From NCBI GenBank assembly GCA_030427905.1, contig JAUICL010000001.1:124001-188000 (forward strand): a stretch of 64,000 bases of DNA. Direction: 5' to 3'. The position numbers were made by a program, and so were the translations under genes. The DNA is from Bacteroidia bacterium (GTDB taxonomy: Bacteria; Bacteroidota; Bacteroidia; Flavobacteriales_D; Cryomorphaceae). Positions 47,739 to 56,659 of the stretch are shown in pieces (positions within the stretch are counted from its first letter, which is position 1; every line of letters begins with the position of its first letter). The notes below the pieces were generated by a model, which saw only the letters and a program-made list of their open reading frames with translations, had not been told where the DNA came from and did no database searches.

Positions 47739-47773
47739 ACCACAATTTCCCACATCCACCCATTATTTACCAC
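47739..47773 (-). promoter_or_regulatory. MraZ operator: four TGG boxes at exact 10-bp spacing
   Basis: On the minus strand the sequence reads TGGT-N6-TGGG-N6-TGGG-N6-TGGT; the TGG triplets occupy 47770-47772, 47760-47762, 47750-47752 and 47740-47742. E. coli MraZ is known to bind tandem TGGGN boxes with a 10-bp period. A -7-like TACTTTAG (47721-47728) lies just downstream, so binding would block the dcw promoter. Confidence 0.85.
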
Positions 47774-47923
47774 TTTGTTGATAAATAATCGGAAATGCAA
47801 TCAAATCAAGGGCTAGACCAACAGATTGAAGTGGCAATTTCGGAGAATATTCAGCAGTCAAAACGAGAGAATGTCGACCTGTTTCAACAAGGACTTGTCA
47901 GGTGAGCAAAACTCCAATCAGAC

Positions 47924-47951
47924 TTGTTGTTACATATTTCAGCTATATTTG
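47924..47951 (+). promoter_or_regulatory. promoter of the alpha/beta hydrolase gene
   Basis: TTG (47924-47926) and a perfect TATATTTG box (47944-47951) are 17 bases apart. The start codon at 47967 would lie about 10 bases into the transcript, which excludes longer upstream starts. The span 47774-47923 has no other feature that I can see. Confidence 0.7.
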
Positions 47952-47966
47952 ACCACACTGTTTACT

Positions 47967-48725
47967 ATGGATATTCAGCTTAAAGAAGACGGAAAGTTCA
48001 AGTACATCGATGAAGGCTCCGGACCCAACCTATTGGTTTTGCATGGGTTGTTTGGAGCCCTGAGTAATTTTGAAGGGGTAATCAATGAGTTTAAGTCAAC
48101 GCATCGCGTACTGGTACCCATGATGCCACTTTACGACCTTCCCTTGATCAAAACAGGAGTTAAGTCCTTATCGAACTTTATTCTCGATTTTATTTCTCAC
48201 CTCAACTTAACTGATAGCATTCTACTTGGAAATTCACTAGGCGGCCACGTTGCACTTGTCACCGCAAAGTCTAACCCTGAGTTGTTTAAGGCTGTCGTGC
48301 TTACTGGAAGTTCAGGATTATACGAGAATGCTTTCGGCGGAAGTTTTCCGAGAAGAGAAGACAAAGAATACATCCGTAAAAAAATTGCCGTCACGTTCTA
48401 CGATCCCGACATGGTCACAGACGAGTTGGTTGATGTGACTTATGATCTCGTACAAGACAGAAGCAAACTCGTTAAAGTTTTAGCTCTAGCCAAATCGGCG
48501 ATTCGTCACAATATGCGTGATGACCTGGTGAACTACCCGATGCCTTTTTGCCTTATTTGGGGTAAGAACGACACCATTACACCTCCTGATGTGGCTGAAG
48601 AATTTCAGGAAAAGCTACCTGATTCAGAATTGTTTTGGATAGATAAGTGTGGACACGCACCTATGATGGAGCACCCCGCTGAATTCAATTCAATCCTTAA
48701 AGGCTGGATGACCAAAAGACTATAG
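47967..48725 (+). CDS. alpha/beta-fold hydrolase
   Basis: The 252-residue protein is an alpha/beta hydrolase. The start MDIQLKEDGKFKYIDEG was chosen because the promoter lies just before it. The oxyanion region is VLHGLFGA, the nucleophile Ser is in LLGNSLGGHVAL, the acid is Asp in IWGKNDTITPP and the His is in DKCGHAPMMEHP. There is no signal peptide, so it is cytoplasmic. The substrate cannot be told. It precedes engB by 11 bases; together with gldB, gldC and nadE nearby this resembles a conserved flavobacterial neighbourhood. Confidence 0.92.
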   Translation: MDIQLKEDGKFKYIDEGSGPNLLVLHGLFGALSNFEGVINEFKSTHRVLVPMMPLYDLPLIKTGVKSLSNFILDFISHLNLTDSILLGNSLGGHVALVTAKSNPELFKAVVLTGSSGLYENAFGGSFPRREDKEYIRKKIAVTFYDPDMVTDELVDVTYDLVQDRSKLVKVLALAKSAIRHNMRDDLVNYPMPFCLIWGKNDTITPPDVAEEFQEKLPDSELFWIDKCGHAPMMEHPAEFNSILKGWMTKRL

Positions 48726-48736
48726 CCTCCTGTTTC

Positions 48737-49378
48737 ATGGATGAACCAGAAGTATATCTCGAAGCAGAATTTCTCAAAAGCAGTAGCAAGCTTAGCGAAT
48801 GCCCGAAGCCATCGTTACCAGAGTACGCCTTCGTGGGCAGAAGTAACGTAGGTAAGTCTTCGCTCATCAATATGCTCACTGGGCGAAAAGATTTGGCCAA
48901 GACTTCGGGAAAGCCAGGTAAAACCCAACTAATCAACCACTTTTCTATCGCTGTACCCGGGAAGGACAGCCAACCGATTTGGTATTTGGTGGATCTACCA
49001 GGTTATGGATACGCCAAAGTCTCCAAAACAATCAAGGCGACTTTTCAAAAATTGATCCACCCCTACTTGGAGAGAAGAGAATCACTAAGTTGTGTGTTCG
49101 TTTTACTCGACTCGAGACATACCCCACAGGAAATAGACATTGATTTTATGTCTTGGCTGGGGCAGCACGGCATACCATTCGTGATGGTATTCACCAAAAC
49201 TGATAAGCTCAAGCCTGGAGCTCTCCAGAAGAATATTGAAAAGTATAACGAGAAAATGCTCGAGTATTGGGAAATTCTCCCAGAGCAATTCTTCACATCT
49301 TCAACGAGTGGTGTCGGACGAATAGAGCTACTCGACTTTATCGAAGCTACCAACACCGCCTATTACGAAGGTGCTTGA
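48737..49378 (+). CDS. engB: ribosome biogenesis GTPase EngB (YsxC/YihA)
   Basis: EngB is a small GTPase needed for 50S subunit assembly. The 213-residue protein has P-loop GRSNVGKSSLIN, switch-I GKPGKTQLINHF, DLPGYGYAKVS and the TKTDK specificity motif. It runs convergently into gldC with a 1-base gap and no visible terminator. Confidence 0.96.
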   Translation: MDEPEVYLEAEFLKSSSKLSECPKPSLPEYAFVGRSNVGKSSLINMLTGRKDLAKTSGKPGKTQLINHFSIAVPGKDSQPIWYLVDLPGYGYAKVSKTIKATFQKLIHPYLERRESLSCVFVLLDSRHTPQEIDIDFMSWLGQHGIPFVMVFTKTDKLKPGALQKNIEKYNEKMLEYWEILPEQFFTSSTSGVGRIELLDFIEATNTAYYEGA

Positions 49379-49379
49379 T

Positions 49380-49718
49380 CTAGCCTAGAATTCCGGTTTT
49401 CTTCCCGAAATTTTCAGCGTATTCACGCATTTCTTTGGAAACATCACCTTGCCCTGTAGCCCGATCGAACGTATCGGCCATAGTCAGAATGGTTTGATGA
49501 AAGAAGCGCTGCATATCGTACACACTCATCTCCTTATCCCAGAGATCAATGCGCATGGCATTTTCTTCGGCACCATCCCAGATTGAGAGCATGAAAGCTT
49601 TACATTCTCCCTCACCACCACCATCAGAAGCATGCCATTTCATCTCTACTGGCACCTGATTTTCATCCAGCCCTACTTCCAGGTTAATCGTCGTTTTCTT
49701 TACTACTTCTTTGCTCAT
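49380..49718 (-). CDS. gldC: gliding motility protein GldC
   Basis: GldC is a small cytoplasmic protein needed for full gliding motility in Flavobacterium; its biochemical role is unclear. The 112-residue sequence shows the family features EVGLDENQVPVEMKWHASD, AFMLSIWDGAEENAMRIDLW and a helical C-terminus with MQRFFHQTILTMADTF. It follows gldB by 4 bases. Confidence 0.93.
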   Translation of the reverse strand: MSKEVVKKTTINLEVGLDENQVPVEMKWHASDGGGEGECKAFMLSIWDGAEENAMRIDLWDKEMSVYDMQRFFHQTILTMADTFDRATGQGDVSKEMREYAENFGKKTGILG

Positions 49719-49722
49719 TAAG

Positions 49723-50733
49723 CTAAGGTCTATAATTGTTTAATATCGCTTTATCTAAGTCCTGGTACATCAAGTCTTTTAAAGAAACTTGGTCATTGCT
49801 CTCCATAAACTGGCTTACCATATCATAACCAATCCACCGGCCAGCACCACCGGGAGACTCTGGCGGCATACCAGGAGTAAATGGACCCGCTCCTACCAAC
49901 TTATTGATCAGCATCAAGTCATTGCTGTACACCAGATCGTTTTCCAGAAGGTACTTCCACATACCATAAGCACTCTCTTCACACCACATCAACTGCTCAT
50001 ACGAAAAGTTAAATACGTCTTCAAGCGGTGTTTCTTCAAGAAGAACGTGGGTGATATAATGAATCTTACCCTCAAAAACGAGACGTGACAAAACAGTTTC
50101 ACCTTTGAGTTGTTCTTGATGCTTCACTAGCACCCAACCTTTCAGCGCGTTGGGCACAAGGTATTTCGGCTGCATGGCGTCACGTTTGTATTGTGGAAAC
50201 ATATCGGGTGGAAGTCGATCGATAACATCGAGATCGGAACCCGAATACCACTCAAGTCCGATCCCTAAATAGGCCGAACTAGGGTAAACACCAATGTTGA
50301 AACCGGAATTATAGGTTATGATCTCAGGCAAGGTGTCGGTGTTAAAAAATGCCGCGTACCTTTTGAAGCCGTGGGCGAGCTGGCCTTGCTCCAATTCAAG
50401 GTTGGGGTGCACGCTTTCTATGTCGGCTTGAAGCTCCTGCCAAACGCGGTCTCCAACAAATTGTCCCAGCAATGGCGGCGTCATAGGATTGGTGTGAGAA
50501 CCTATCTGCATGATGTCCATCAAGTAAACATCCAAAAAGGGGCCGTAAACAGATTCCAAATCCCTCAACTTCTGAGCACTGAGTTGGGAAGGTTCATCAA
50601 AAAGGGCTTGATCCAGTCGCAAAATCTCACCATCGTAGTCGATTTTACTCGTATCGACATCCCATCTGGAACTCTCGCACGACCATAAACAGACTGCGGT
50701 TAGAATAAGTAAAAACCCCTTGAGTTTTATCAT
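49723..50733 (-). CDS. gldB: gliding motility lipoprotein GldB
   Basis: GldB is a lipoprotein required for gliding and T9SS function. The start MIKLKGFLLILTAVCLWSC gives a proper lipoprotein signal with the cysteine at residue 19; the longer open frame upstream runs into the divergent gene and was rejected. Family-type segments include ILRLDQALF, FLDVYLMDIMQIG, YNSGFNIGVYPSSAYLGIGL and WCEESAYGMWKYLLE. At 336 residues it has typical length. A perfect minus-strand -7 box TACTTTTG lies at 50770-50777. Confidence 0.93.
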   Translation of the reverse strand: MIKLKGFLLILTAVCLWSCESSRWDVDTSKIDYDGEILRLDQALFDEPSQLSAQKLRDLESVYGPFLDVYLMDIMQIGSHTNPMTPPLLGQFVGDRVWQELQADIESVHPNLELEQGQLAHGFKRYAAFFNTDTLPEIITYNSGFNIGVYPSSAYLGIGLEWYSGSDLDVIDRLPPDMFPQYKRDAMQPKYLVPNALKGWVLVKHQEQLKGETVLSRLVFEGKIHYITHVLLEETPLEDVFNFSYEQLMWCEESAYGMWKYLLENDLVYSNDLMLINKLVGAGPFTPGMPPESPGGAGRWIGYDMVSQFMESNDQVSLKDLMYQDLDKAILNNYRP

Positions 50734-50752
50734 TGTAAAAAATGTAATTTTG
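50720..50752 (+). promoter_or_regulatory. promoter of the outer-membrane barrel gene
   Basis: TTG (50720-50722) and a perfect TAATTTTG box (50745-50752) are 22 bases apart. The start codon follows at 50778. Confidence 0.6.
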
Positions 50753-50769
50753 GCCTGAACAAAGCATCG

Positions 50770-50777
50770 CAAAAGTA
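50770..50777 (-). promoter_or_regulatory. -7 box of the gldB-gldC promoter
   Basis: A perfect TACTTTTG on the minus strand, about 37 bases before the gldB start codon. It ends one base before the divergent gene's ATG, so the two promoters overlap within 60 bases. No clear TTG is seen at the -33 distance. Confidence 0.5.
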
Positions 50778-51560
50778 ATGAAAAAGATAGCGGCTCTAGC
50801 CTTACTAGCGCTCTTCGGAATTGAAAGCTCAATCGGACAAGACGCAACCCCAACCACCCCGCCAACACCGGCAACAACAAGCTCAAACTCACCATCTTTG
50901 CGAATGGGTATTTCAGTCTCACCCGTGTTTTCATGGTTTGGGGTAGAAGATGGCATCGACTTTGCCGTTTCTGATGGAACCAGATTCAATGTGCAATACG
51001 GGCTACATATTGACAAACGCCTTGGTGGTAATCCGAACTATTTTCTAAGCACTGGGGTATTCGTTACTAATATGGGTGGATCTATGCGATACAGCATGGC
51101 TGTGCAGCAAGACAATGGGAACTACACTATTCAAGAGTACACTTCTGATTTTCGTTTTAACTACATCAGTGTGCCAGTCAATCTGATGCTTCGAACAAAC
51201 GAAATTGGTTACATGACGTACTTTGCGCGTGTAGGTTTTGATGCAGGGTTTAACATCAAAGCAAATCACGATTACACCATAACAGGATCAAACGAAACTT
51301 TTGAAAATGAAGATGCAAGTGATTTTGTTGACCTATTCAGAGCTGGCTTGCACGTAGAGGGTGGAATGGAGTACAACTTCTCTGGCAACACTAGGTTAAT
51401 GGTCGGCATTGAATGGAACAACGGGTTGAACAATATATTCAACGACGACTTTGATGTGGTTCGCAGCAATATCAACGAAGACCCTTCTACAGCTCCTGAC
51501 ACCAAAAAAGTAAAAGCTCAACTGAACGCGATCAAGCTCAACGTGGGCGTTTACTTCTAA
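50778..51560 (+). CDS. outer-membrane beta-barrel protein (PorT-like)
   Basis: The 260-residue protein has a signal peptide (MKKIAALALLALFGIESSIG then QDA), a Pro/Thr-rich spacer (TPTTPPTPATTSSNS) and then alternating amphipathic strands ending LNAIKLNVGVYF with a terminal aromatic, as expected for an outer-membrane barrel. The pattern is that of the PorT family of Bacteroidota, but family members are diverse and true PorT function in T9SS is not proven. It lies between gldB and nadE. Confidence 0.8.
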   Translation: MKKIAALALLALFGIESSIGQDATPTTPPTPATTSSNSPSLRMGISVSPVFSWFGVEDGIDFAVSDGTRFNVQYGLHIDKRLGGNPNYFLSTGVFVTNMGGSMRYSMAVQQDNGNYTIQEYTSDFRFNYISVPVNLMLRTNEIGYMTYFARVGFDAGFNIKANHDYTITGSNETFENEDASDFVDLFRAGLHVEGGMEYNFSGNTRLMVGIEWNNGLNNIFNDDFDVVRSNINEDPSTAPDTKKVKAQLNAIKLNVGVYF

Positions 51561-51578
51561 AGAAAGTACCAAGTCTAT

Positions 51579-52358
51579 ATGAATACGAAACTGGTCGTGG
51601 ACCATATCGTTAATTGGCTGCGTGATTATGCAAACAACTGTGGCTCCAAAGGCTTTGTTGTTGGGGTTTCGGGTGGAATAGATTCAGCCGTAACGAGCAC
51701 CCTTTGCGCATTGACTGGCTTGCCGACGCTTTGCCTTGAAATGCCCATTCACCAGTCAGAAAATCAAGTAAACAGGGCGCTCAAGCACATTGACCGGCTC
51801 ATGTCGCTTCATCCAAACGTGGAGCTCAAATCACTTGAGCTTACATCCATATTCGACGCCTTTGTAGACACACTACCACCCACCGAGAAAATGGAGCTTC
51901 ACGAACTGAGCTTGGTAAACACTCGGGCTCGTTTTAGAATGAGCACCTTGTATTACTTTGCCGCGCTGCGTCAGAGTCTCGTGGCAGGAACGGGAAACAA
52001 AGTTGAAGATTTTGGTGTTGGATTTTACACCAAATACGGTGATGGCGGAGTGGATTTAAGTCCTATTGCAGACCTCAACAAAACGGAAGTGTTTGCACTA
52101 GGTAAGGAACTCGGAATTATCGATGAAATCATGACTGCCCCACCTACAGATGGACTATGGGGAGATAGCCGAACGGACGAAGATCAGTTGGGTGCGACCT
52201 ATCCCGAGCTAGAATGGGCCATGGAATTCAAAGGCGGCGAAACCGACTTGGATCCACGCCAACGCGAAGTTCTAACGATATACCGTCGACTCAACCAGCA
52301 GAATCAGCACAAGATGGTTCCGATTCCGGTTTGCCAAATTCCCAACGAGATCAAGTAA
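51579..52358 (+). CDS. nadE: NH3-dependent NAD+ synthetase NadE
   Basis: NadE makes NAD from nicotinic acid adenine dinucleotide using ammonia. The 259-residue protein has the PP-loop GVSGGIDSAVTSTL, the NARFRM-like NTRARFRMSTLY, GTGNKVEDFGVGFYTKYGDG, split here as GTGNKVED and FYTKYGDGG, and DLNKTEVFALGKELG. There is no glutaminase domain. It ends next to the convergent korB stop. Confidence 0.96.
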   Translation: MNTKLVVDHIVNWLRDYANNCGSKGFVVGVSGGIDSAVTSTLCALTGLPTLCLEMPIHQSENQVNRALKHIDRLMSLHPNVELKSLELTSIFDAFVDTLPPTEKMELHELSLVNTRARFRMSTLYYFAALRQSLVAGTGNKVEDFGVGFYTKYGDGGVDLSPIADLNKTEVFALGKELGIIDEIMTAPPTDGLWGDSRTDEDQLGATYPELEWAMEFKGGETDLDPRQREVLTIYRRLNQQNQHKMVPIPVCQIPNEIK

Positions 52359-53387
52359 TTACTTAATCTCCCAAGTATTGGTTCCAGCCAATAACGCGTC
52401 TAAGTCTCCTTTACCTTTTCGCTCAATTGCGTAGTCGATTTGCTCGTGAAGCATATCTTCATAACAAGGTCGCTCCGTTTCAAAAAACACTCCAAACGGA
52501 CGTGGTAAGCCGTTTTCTTCCGGCACTTCAAAACAACGCATCAGGACATCAGCCTTAAAGCGATTGTACTTGTCGTGTACCCAAAGATTTTCCACGGTGT
52601 ATTCCCCTGTAGTCAAATCAACTACTCTAGGTGTTGCATTCTCAAGAATCAACCCCTTGGAGCCACCTTTACCAAAAATCATTGGCTTTCCATGCTCAAC
52701 AAAAACGGTGGTATCTTCTCGGGTATCTTTATCGGTGAATTGTCCGAAGGCCCCATCATTAAAGACATTACAGTTTTGATAGATCTCAACAAGTGATGTC
52801 CCCTTGTGGCTATTGGCATCGCGAAGAATATCGCGCAGATGCTTTGGGTCGCGATCCATGGCTCTGGCTATAAAGGTACCATCGGCACCTGAAGCGAGCG
52901 AAAGCGGATTGAACGGATGATCAATAGACCCCATGGGAGTAGACTTGGTCACTTTTCCCTCCGGCGATGTTGGGCTGTACTGACCCTTTGTCAATCCATA
53001 AATCTCGTTGTTAAACAAGAGTATATTCAGGTCGAAGTTTCTTCTCAACAAGTGAATCAAGTGGTTTCCACCGATAGACAGGGCATCGCCATCACCAGTG
53101 ATGACCCAAACACTCAAATCGGGATTGGCTACTTTAAGACCACTCGCAATAGCTGGAGCGCGGCCGTGGATGCTGTGCATTCCATACGTATTCATATAGT
53201 ATGGAAATCGCGATGAGCACCCTATCCCTGAAATAAACACGATATCTTCCTTTTCAACTCCAATCTCAGGCATCACTGACTGAACCTGTTTCAGAATCGA
53301 ATAGTCTCCGCAACCCGGACACCATCGCACATCCTGATCACTACTAAAGTCCTTGGCCGTATACTGCGGCGATTCTACTTCACTCAT
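52359..53387 (-). CDS. korB: 2-oxoacid:ferredoxin oxidoreductase, beta subunit
   Basis: This is the thiamine-pyrophosphate subunit of an enzyme that converts a 2-oxoacid, probably 2-oxoglutarate, to acyl-CoA with reduction of ferredoxin. The 342-residue protein has WCPGCGDYSILKQVQ (with CxxC for the Fe-S cluster), FISGIGCSSRFPYY and the TPP motif GDGDALSIGGNH. It overlaps korA by 4 bases. The substrate is inferred from the family in Bacteroidota. Confidence 0.93.
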   Translation of the reverse strand: MSEVESPQYTAKDFSSDQDVRWCPGCGDYSILKQVQSVMPEIGVEKEDIVFISGIGCSSRFPYYMNTYGMHSIHGRAPAIASGLKVANPDLSVWVITGDGDALSIGGNHLIHLLRRNFDLNILLFNNEIYGLTKGQYSPTSPEGKVTKSTPMGSIDHPFNPLSLASGADGTFIARAMDRDPKHLRDILRDANSHKGTSLVEIYQNCNVFNDGAFGQFTDKDTREDTTVFVEHGKPMIFGKGGSKGLILENATPRVVDLTTGEYTVENLWVHDKYNRFKADVLMRCFEVPEENGLPRPFGVFFETERPCYEDMLHEQIDYAIERKGKGDLDALLAGTNTWEIK

Positions 53388-55252
53388 GAGTTGATGAATT
53401 TTAAAGCTTCTTCCTTCACTTCAATTGAAGTAAACGGCATTCCCTTAATCTTATTCAGAGGCTTGGCATCAATCAAGAATTCAGATCTGATTATGCGCAC
53501 CAACTGACCATTATTCAATTCTGGAACGAGTACTTGATCAAATGATTTCAACAGAGTCTCCAGATTCTTTGGAAACGGGTACAAATATTTCACATGGATG
53601 TGGGCCACGCTGTATCCTGTTTCAAGCATTTCTTTAACCGCTGTTTTGACCGCCCCGTAAGTCGATCCCCACGTAAGAATACAGAGCTGGGCTCCCATTT
53701 CTCCTTGATCGATCTCTTGCGCCGGGAAAACGTGAGCCAGATTCGAAATTTTCTCTGCACGTATTTTCACCATTTTCTGATGATTATCCGGGTCATACGA
53801 CACATCTCCTGTCAAATCGGCCTTTTCGAGACCACCGATTCTGTGCTCAAAGCCTTTCATTCCAGGCTTTGCCCAAGGACGAACACCTTTTGCATCTCTT
53901 TTGTACGGAAGAAAGACTTCATCTTCAGCTTTCGCAGCATACTTCGGCGCTATTTCACCAAGATCAGAAGCCGACGGATACATCCATGGCTCAGCTCCGT
54001 TGGCAATATACCCGTCGGAAAGGAGCATAACCGGGGTCATGTGCTCAACAGCTATCTTGGTCGCTTGAAAAGCCATTTCAAAACAATCTTTTGGAGATGC
54101 CGGTGCCAAGATTGGAATTGGCGCCTCGCCGTTTCGGCCGTACATAGCCTGAAACAAGTCGGCTTGCTCCGTCTTAGTCGGCAAACCAGTAGAAGGCCCC
54201 CCACGCTGCACATTAATCACAACTAAAGGCAGCTCAAGAATACAAGCCAAGCCAAGCGCTTCGCCTTTGAGCGCAATTCCAGGCCCACTCGATGCCGTCA
54301 CACCAAGATTTCCGGCAAACGAAGCTCCAATAGCCGATGTAACTGCGGCGATTTCATCTTCTGCTTGAAATGACCGCACGTCAAAATTTTTGTGTCGCGC
54401 TAGCTCGTGTAGAATATCTGATGCCGGTGTGATAGGGTATGATCCGTAAAAAAGTGAGAGACCTGCCTTTTGAGCCGCCGCGATCAGCCCGATAGCCAAA
54501 GCCTGGTTTCCCATCGCATTTCGGTACTTACCCGTAGGCATTGGTGCCGGTTTCACTTCGTATCGCGATGTAAACACTTCACTGGTGTCGCCGTAGTGAT
54601 ATCCTGCCTTTAGCACGGCCATATTCGACTCCACCAGATCGGGTCTTTTGGCAAACTTTTCTTTGAGAAACCCTTCCGTAGGCGCTAGTTCTCGATTGTA
54701 CATCCAATAGAGAAAACCGAGCACAAACATGTTCTTGCTTCGATCTTTCTCCTTGGTACCAAGATCCGAATCTTTTAAAGCTTCGCGAGTTAGCTTGGTC
54801 ACATCGATTTCAATGAGTCGATACTTCCCGTGAAAATCATTCTCAAGCGGGTTTCGCATATCGACGTATCCCGCCAGTTTCAGATTCTTTTTGTCGAATC
54901 CAGCTGTATTGGCGATAAGGGTACCACCGATTTTCAATTTATCGAGATTGGCCTTCAGTGCCGCAGCATTCATTACCACGAGCACATCGCATAAGTCTCC
55001 AGGCGTGTAGATTTCTACACTTCCAAAATTCAGTTGGAAGCCCGAAACTCCAGCGATTGTACCTTGTGGGGCTCTGATCTCGGCTGGATAATTGGGGAAA
55101 GTACTGATGTCATTCCCGAATAGGGCTGATGTATTACTAAACTGACTACCAGTCAGCTGAATTCCGTCTCCTGAGTCACCAGCAAAAAGAATGGTTACAT
55201 CCTTTTTTTCTTCTCTGACCCTAGTAGACTTCTCAGATATTTGATTTTCCAA
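53384..55252 (-). CDS. korA: 2-oxoacid:ferredoxin oxidoreductase, fused gamma-alpha subunit
   Basis: The 622-residue protein fuses the gamma domain (residues about 18-200, with FAGDSGDGIQLTG and FPNYPAEIRAPQGT) to the alpha pyrimidine-binding domain (from about 245, with YGSYPITPASDILHELARH, split as YGSYPITPASDI, and ASSGPGIALKGEALGLA). The C-terminal part has the transketolase-C like LTWGSTYGAVKTAV. This gamma-alpha fusion is usual in Bacteroidota and Actinobacteria KorA. It forms an alpha-beta enzyme with KorB. Confidence 0.94.
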   Translation of the reverse strand: MENQISEKSTRVREEKKDVTILFAGDSGDGIQLTGSQFSNTSALFGNDISTFPNYPAEIRAPQGTIAGVSGFQLNFGSVEIYTPGDLCDVLVVMNAAALKANLDKLKIGGTLIANTAGFDKKNLKLAGYVDMRNPLENDFHGKYRLIEIDVTKLTREALKDSDLGTKEKDRSKNMFVLGFLYWMYNRELAPTEGFLKEKFAKRPDLVESNMAVLKAGYHYGDTSEVFTSRYEVKPAPMPTGKYRNAMGNQALAIGLIAAAQKAGLSLFYGSYPITPASDILHELARHKNFDVRSFQAEDEIAAVTSAIGASFAGNLGVTASSGPGIALKGEALGLACILELPLVVINVQRGGPSTGLPTKTEQADLFQAMYGRNGEAPIPILAPASPKDCFEMAFQATKIAVEHMTPVMLLSDGYIANGAEPWMYPSASDLGEIAPKYAAKAEDEVFLPYKRDAKGVRPWAKPGMKGFEHRIGGLEKADLTGDVSYDPDNHQKMVKIRAEKISNLAHVFPAQEIDQGEMGAQLCILTWGSTYGAVKTAVKEMLETGYSVAHIHVKYLYPFPKNLETLLKSFDQVLVPELNNGQLVRIIRSEFLIDAKPLNKIKGMPFTSIEVKEEALKFINS

Positions 55253-55299
55253 AAACGTGTCGTTGTGTCTCTATTAAAACAATGATTGGCTTCAGAAGT

Positions 55300-55551
55300 T
55301 TAAGCTTCTTGCCCCATCAGATTTACAGCTTCCACGTGCTTAATCTCTGGCGCAATCTTCTTGATACTTTCTTCCACTCCTGCTTTCATGGTCATGTAGC
55401 TCATGGAGCAATCTTTGCAGGCACCATGGAGCTCTACCTTCACCACCATATCTTCTGTAACTTCCACCAGAGAAATATTTCCTTTATCGGCTTCTAGAAA
55501 AGGCCTAATCTGTGTTAGCGCCGTTTCAATTCTTTCTATGAGATTATCCAT
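55300..55551 (-). CDS. NifU C-terminal-domain Fe-S scaffold protein
   Basis: The 83-residue protein is a stand-alone NifU C-terminal (Nfu) domain with the CxxC pair in GACKDCSMSYMTMKAGVE, which binds and passes on Fe-S clusters. It lies between mrp and korA on the same strand, so an Fe-S carrier, an Fe-S scaffold ATPase and an Fe-S enzyme are grouped. Confidence 0.92.
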   Translation of the reverse strand: MDNLIERIETALTQIRPFLEADKGNISLVEVTEDMVVKVELHGACKDCSMSYMTMKAGVEESIKKIAPEIKHVEAVNLMGQEA

Positions 55552-55603
55552 GTAAAAGTGCGATTAGCGTATCCAACACTGCTGATTTACAGCATTATTT
55601 CCG

Positions 55604-56659
55604 CTATTTCAATTCAGTTGTAAAATTACGAATTATTTCACGAATTGCCTGTGAAGCCTGCGTGTTGTCTTGAAGGACTGCCGGCCTCCCGACATCACCC
55701 GCTTCTCTGATAGACTGCATCAGAGGAAGTTCCCCCAAAAATGGCACTTTGAGATCTTCCGCCAGCTTTCGAGCTCCTGATTCGCCAAAAATGTAATACT
55801 TCTTGTTTGGAAGTTCTGGCGGGGTAAAGTAGGCCATGTTTTCAATCACTCCCAAAACGGGTACATTAATCACATCCATTTGAAACATGGAAACAGCTTT
55901 GGAAGCATCGGCGAGGGCAATGGGCTGTGGTGTGCTCACGACTATGACTCCTGAGAGCGGCACGACTTGCACTAAGCTCAAGTGAATATCTCCAGTACCC
56001 GGAGGCAAGTCGATAATCATAAAATCGAGCTCTCCCCAGTGCGCGTCCGTAAACATCTGATTGAGTGCCTTACTAGCCATTGGTCCCCGCCACACAATGG
56101 CTTGGGATGTATCAGCAAAGAAGCCTATTGAGAGCATTTTGACACCGTAATTCTCCACCGGCAAAATCATGTTTTTCCCGTCGATCTCTGCCGTCTTGGG
56201 TTTTTCTAGCTCTACATCAAACATGAGCGGGGTCGATGGACCATAGATATCGGCATCGACTAGCCCTACTTTGAATCCGGCGTCGGCTAGGCCAGCCGCT
56301 AGATTGGAAGAAACAGTAGACTTCCCAACGCCACCCTTCCCCGATGCAACGGCGATGATGTGTTTTACTCCCGGCAGCACTTTTCTCTGGTCAGCGCTTT
56401 GCGCTTCTTTCGACAGGACATTCACCTTAATATCAACTTGGAGATCCTTGCCGAAATTTCTTTCTAACGCAAACCTACACGCATCTTCCATACGCCGCTT
56501 GGCGTGCATTGCTGGCTTGAGCACTGACAATTCGAAGCCCACCTTGTTTTCACCCAGCTCAATATTCTTGATCAGATTGAGTGTGACGATATCCTTTTTC
56601 ATATCGGGCTCCATTACGTTGCCCAACACCTTCAATATATTCTCTTTCGTTAATTCCAT
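55604..56659 (-). CDS. mrp: Mrp/NBP35-family Fe-S cluster carrier ATPase
   Basis: The 351-residue protein has an N-terminal MIP18 (DUF59) domain and a deviant Walker A ATPase GKGGVGKSTVSSNLA with LVDADIYGPSTP and DLPPGTGDIHLS. In many Mrp/NBP35 proteins a C-terminal CxxC binds the cluster; at that place the sequence reads FTPPELPNKKYYIFG, with no cysteines, a form I recall from other Bacteroidota. It is followed by the NifU-domain gene. Confidence 0.93.
   Translation of the reverse strand: MELTKENILKVLGNVMEPDMKKDIVTLNLIKNIELGENKVGFELSVLKPAMHAKRRMEDACRFALERNFGKDLQVDIKVNVLSKEAQSADQRKVLPGVKHIIAVASGKGGVGKSTVSSNLAAGLADAGFKVGLVDADIYGPSTPLMFDVELEKPKTAEIDGKNMILPVENYGVKMLSIGFFADTSQAIVWRGPMASKALNQMFTDAHWGELDFMIIDLPPGTGDIHLSLVQVVPLSGVIVVSTPQPIALADASKAVSMFQMDVINVPVLGVIENMAYFTPPELPNKKYYIFGESGARKLAEDLKVPFLGELPLMQSIREAGDVGRPAVLQDNTQASQAIREIIRNFTTELK

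Noticed and set aside
47826-47966. 47 extra N-terminal residues on the alpha/beta hydrolase
   Set aside because: A good promoter (47924-47951) lies inside this stretch, so the upstream codons would not be transcribed.
50734-50934. 67 extra N-terminal residues on GldB
   Set aside because: They run through the divergent promoter region and into the barrel gene, and the start at 50733 begins a proper lipoprotein signal.
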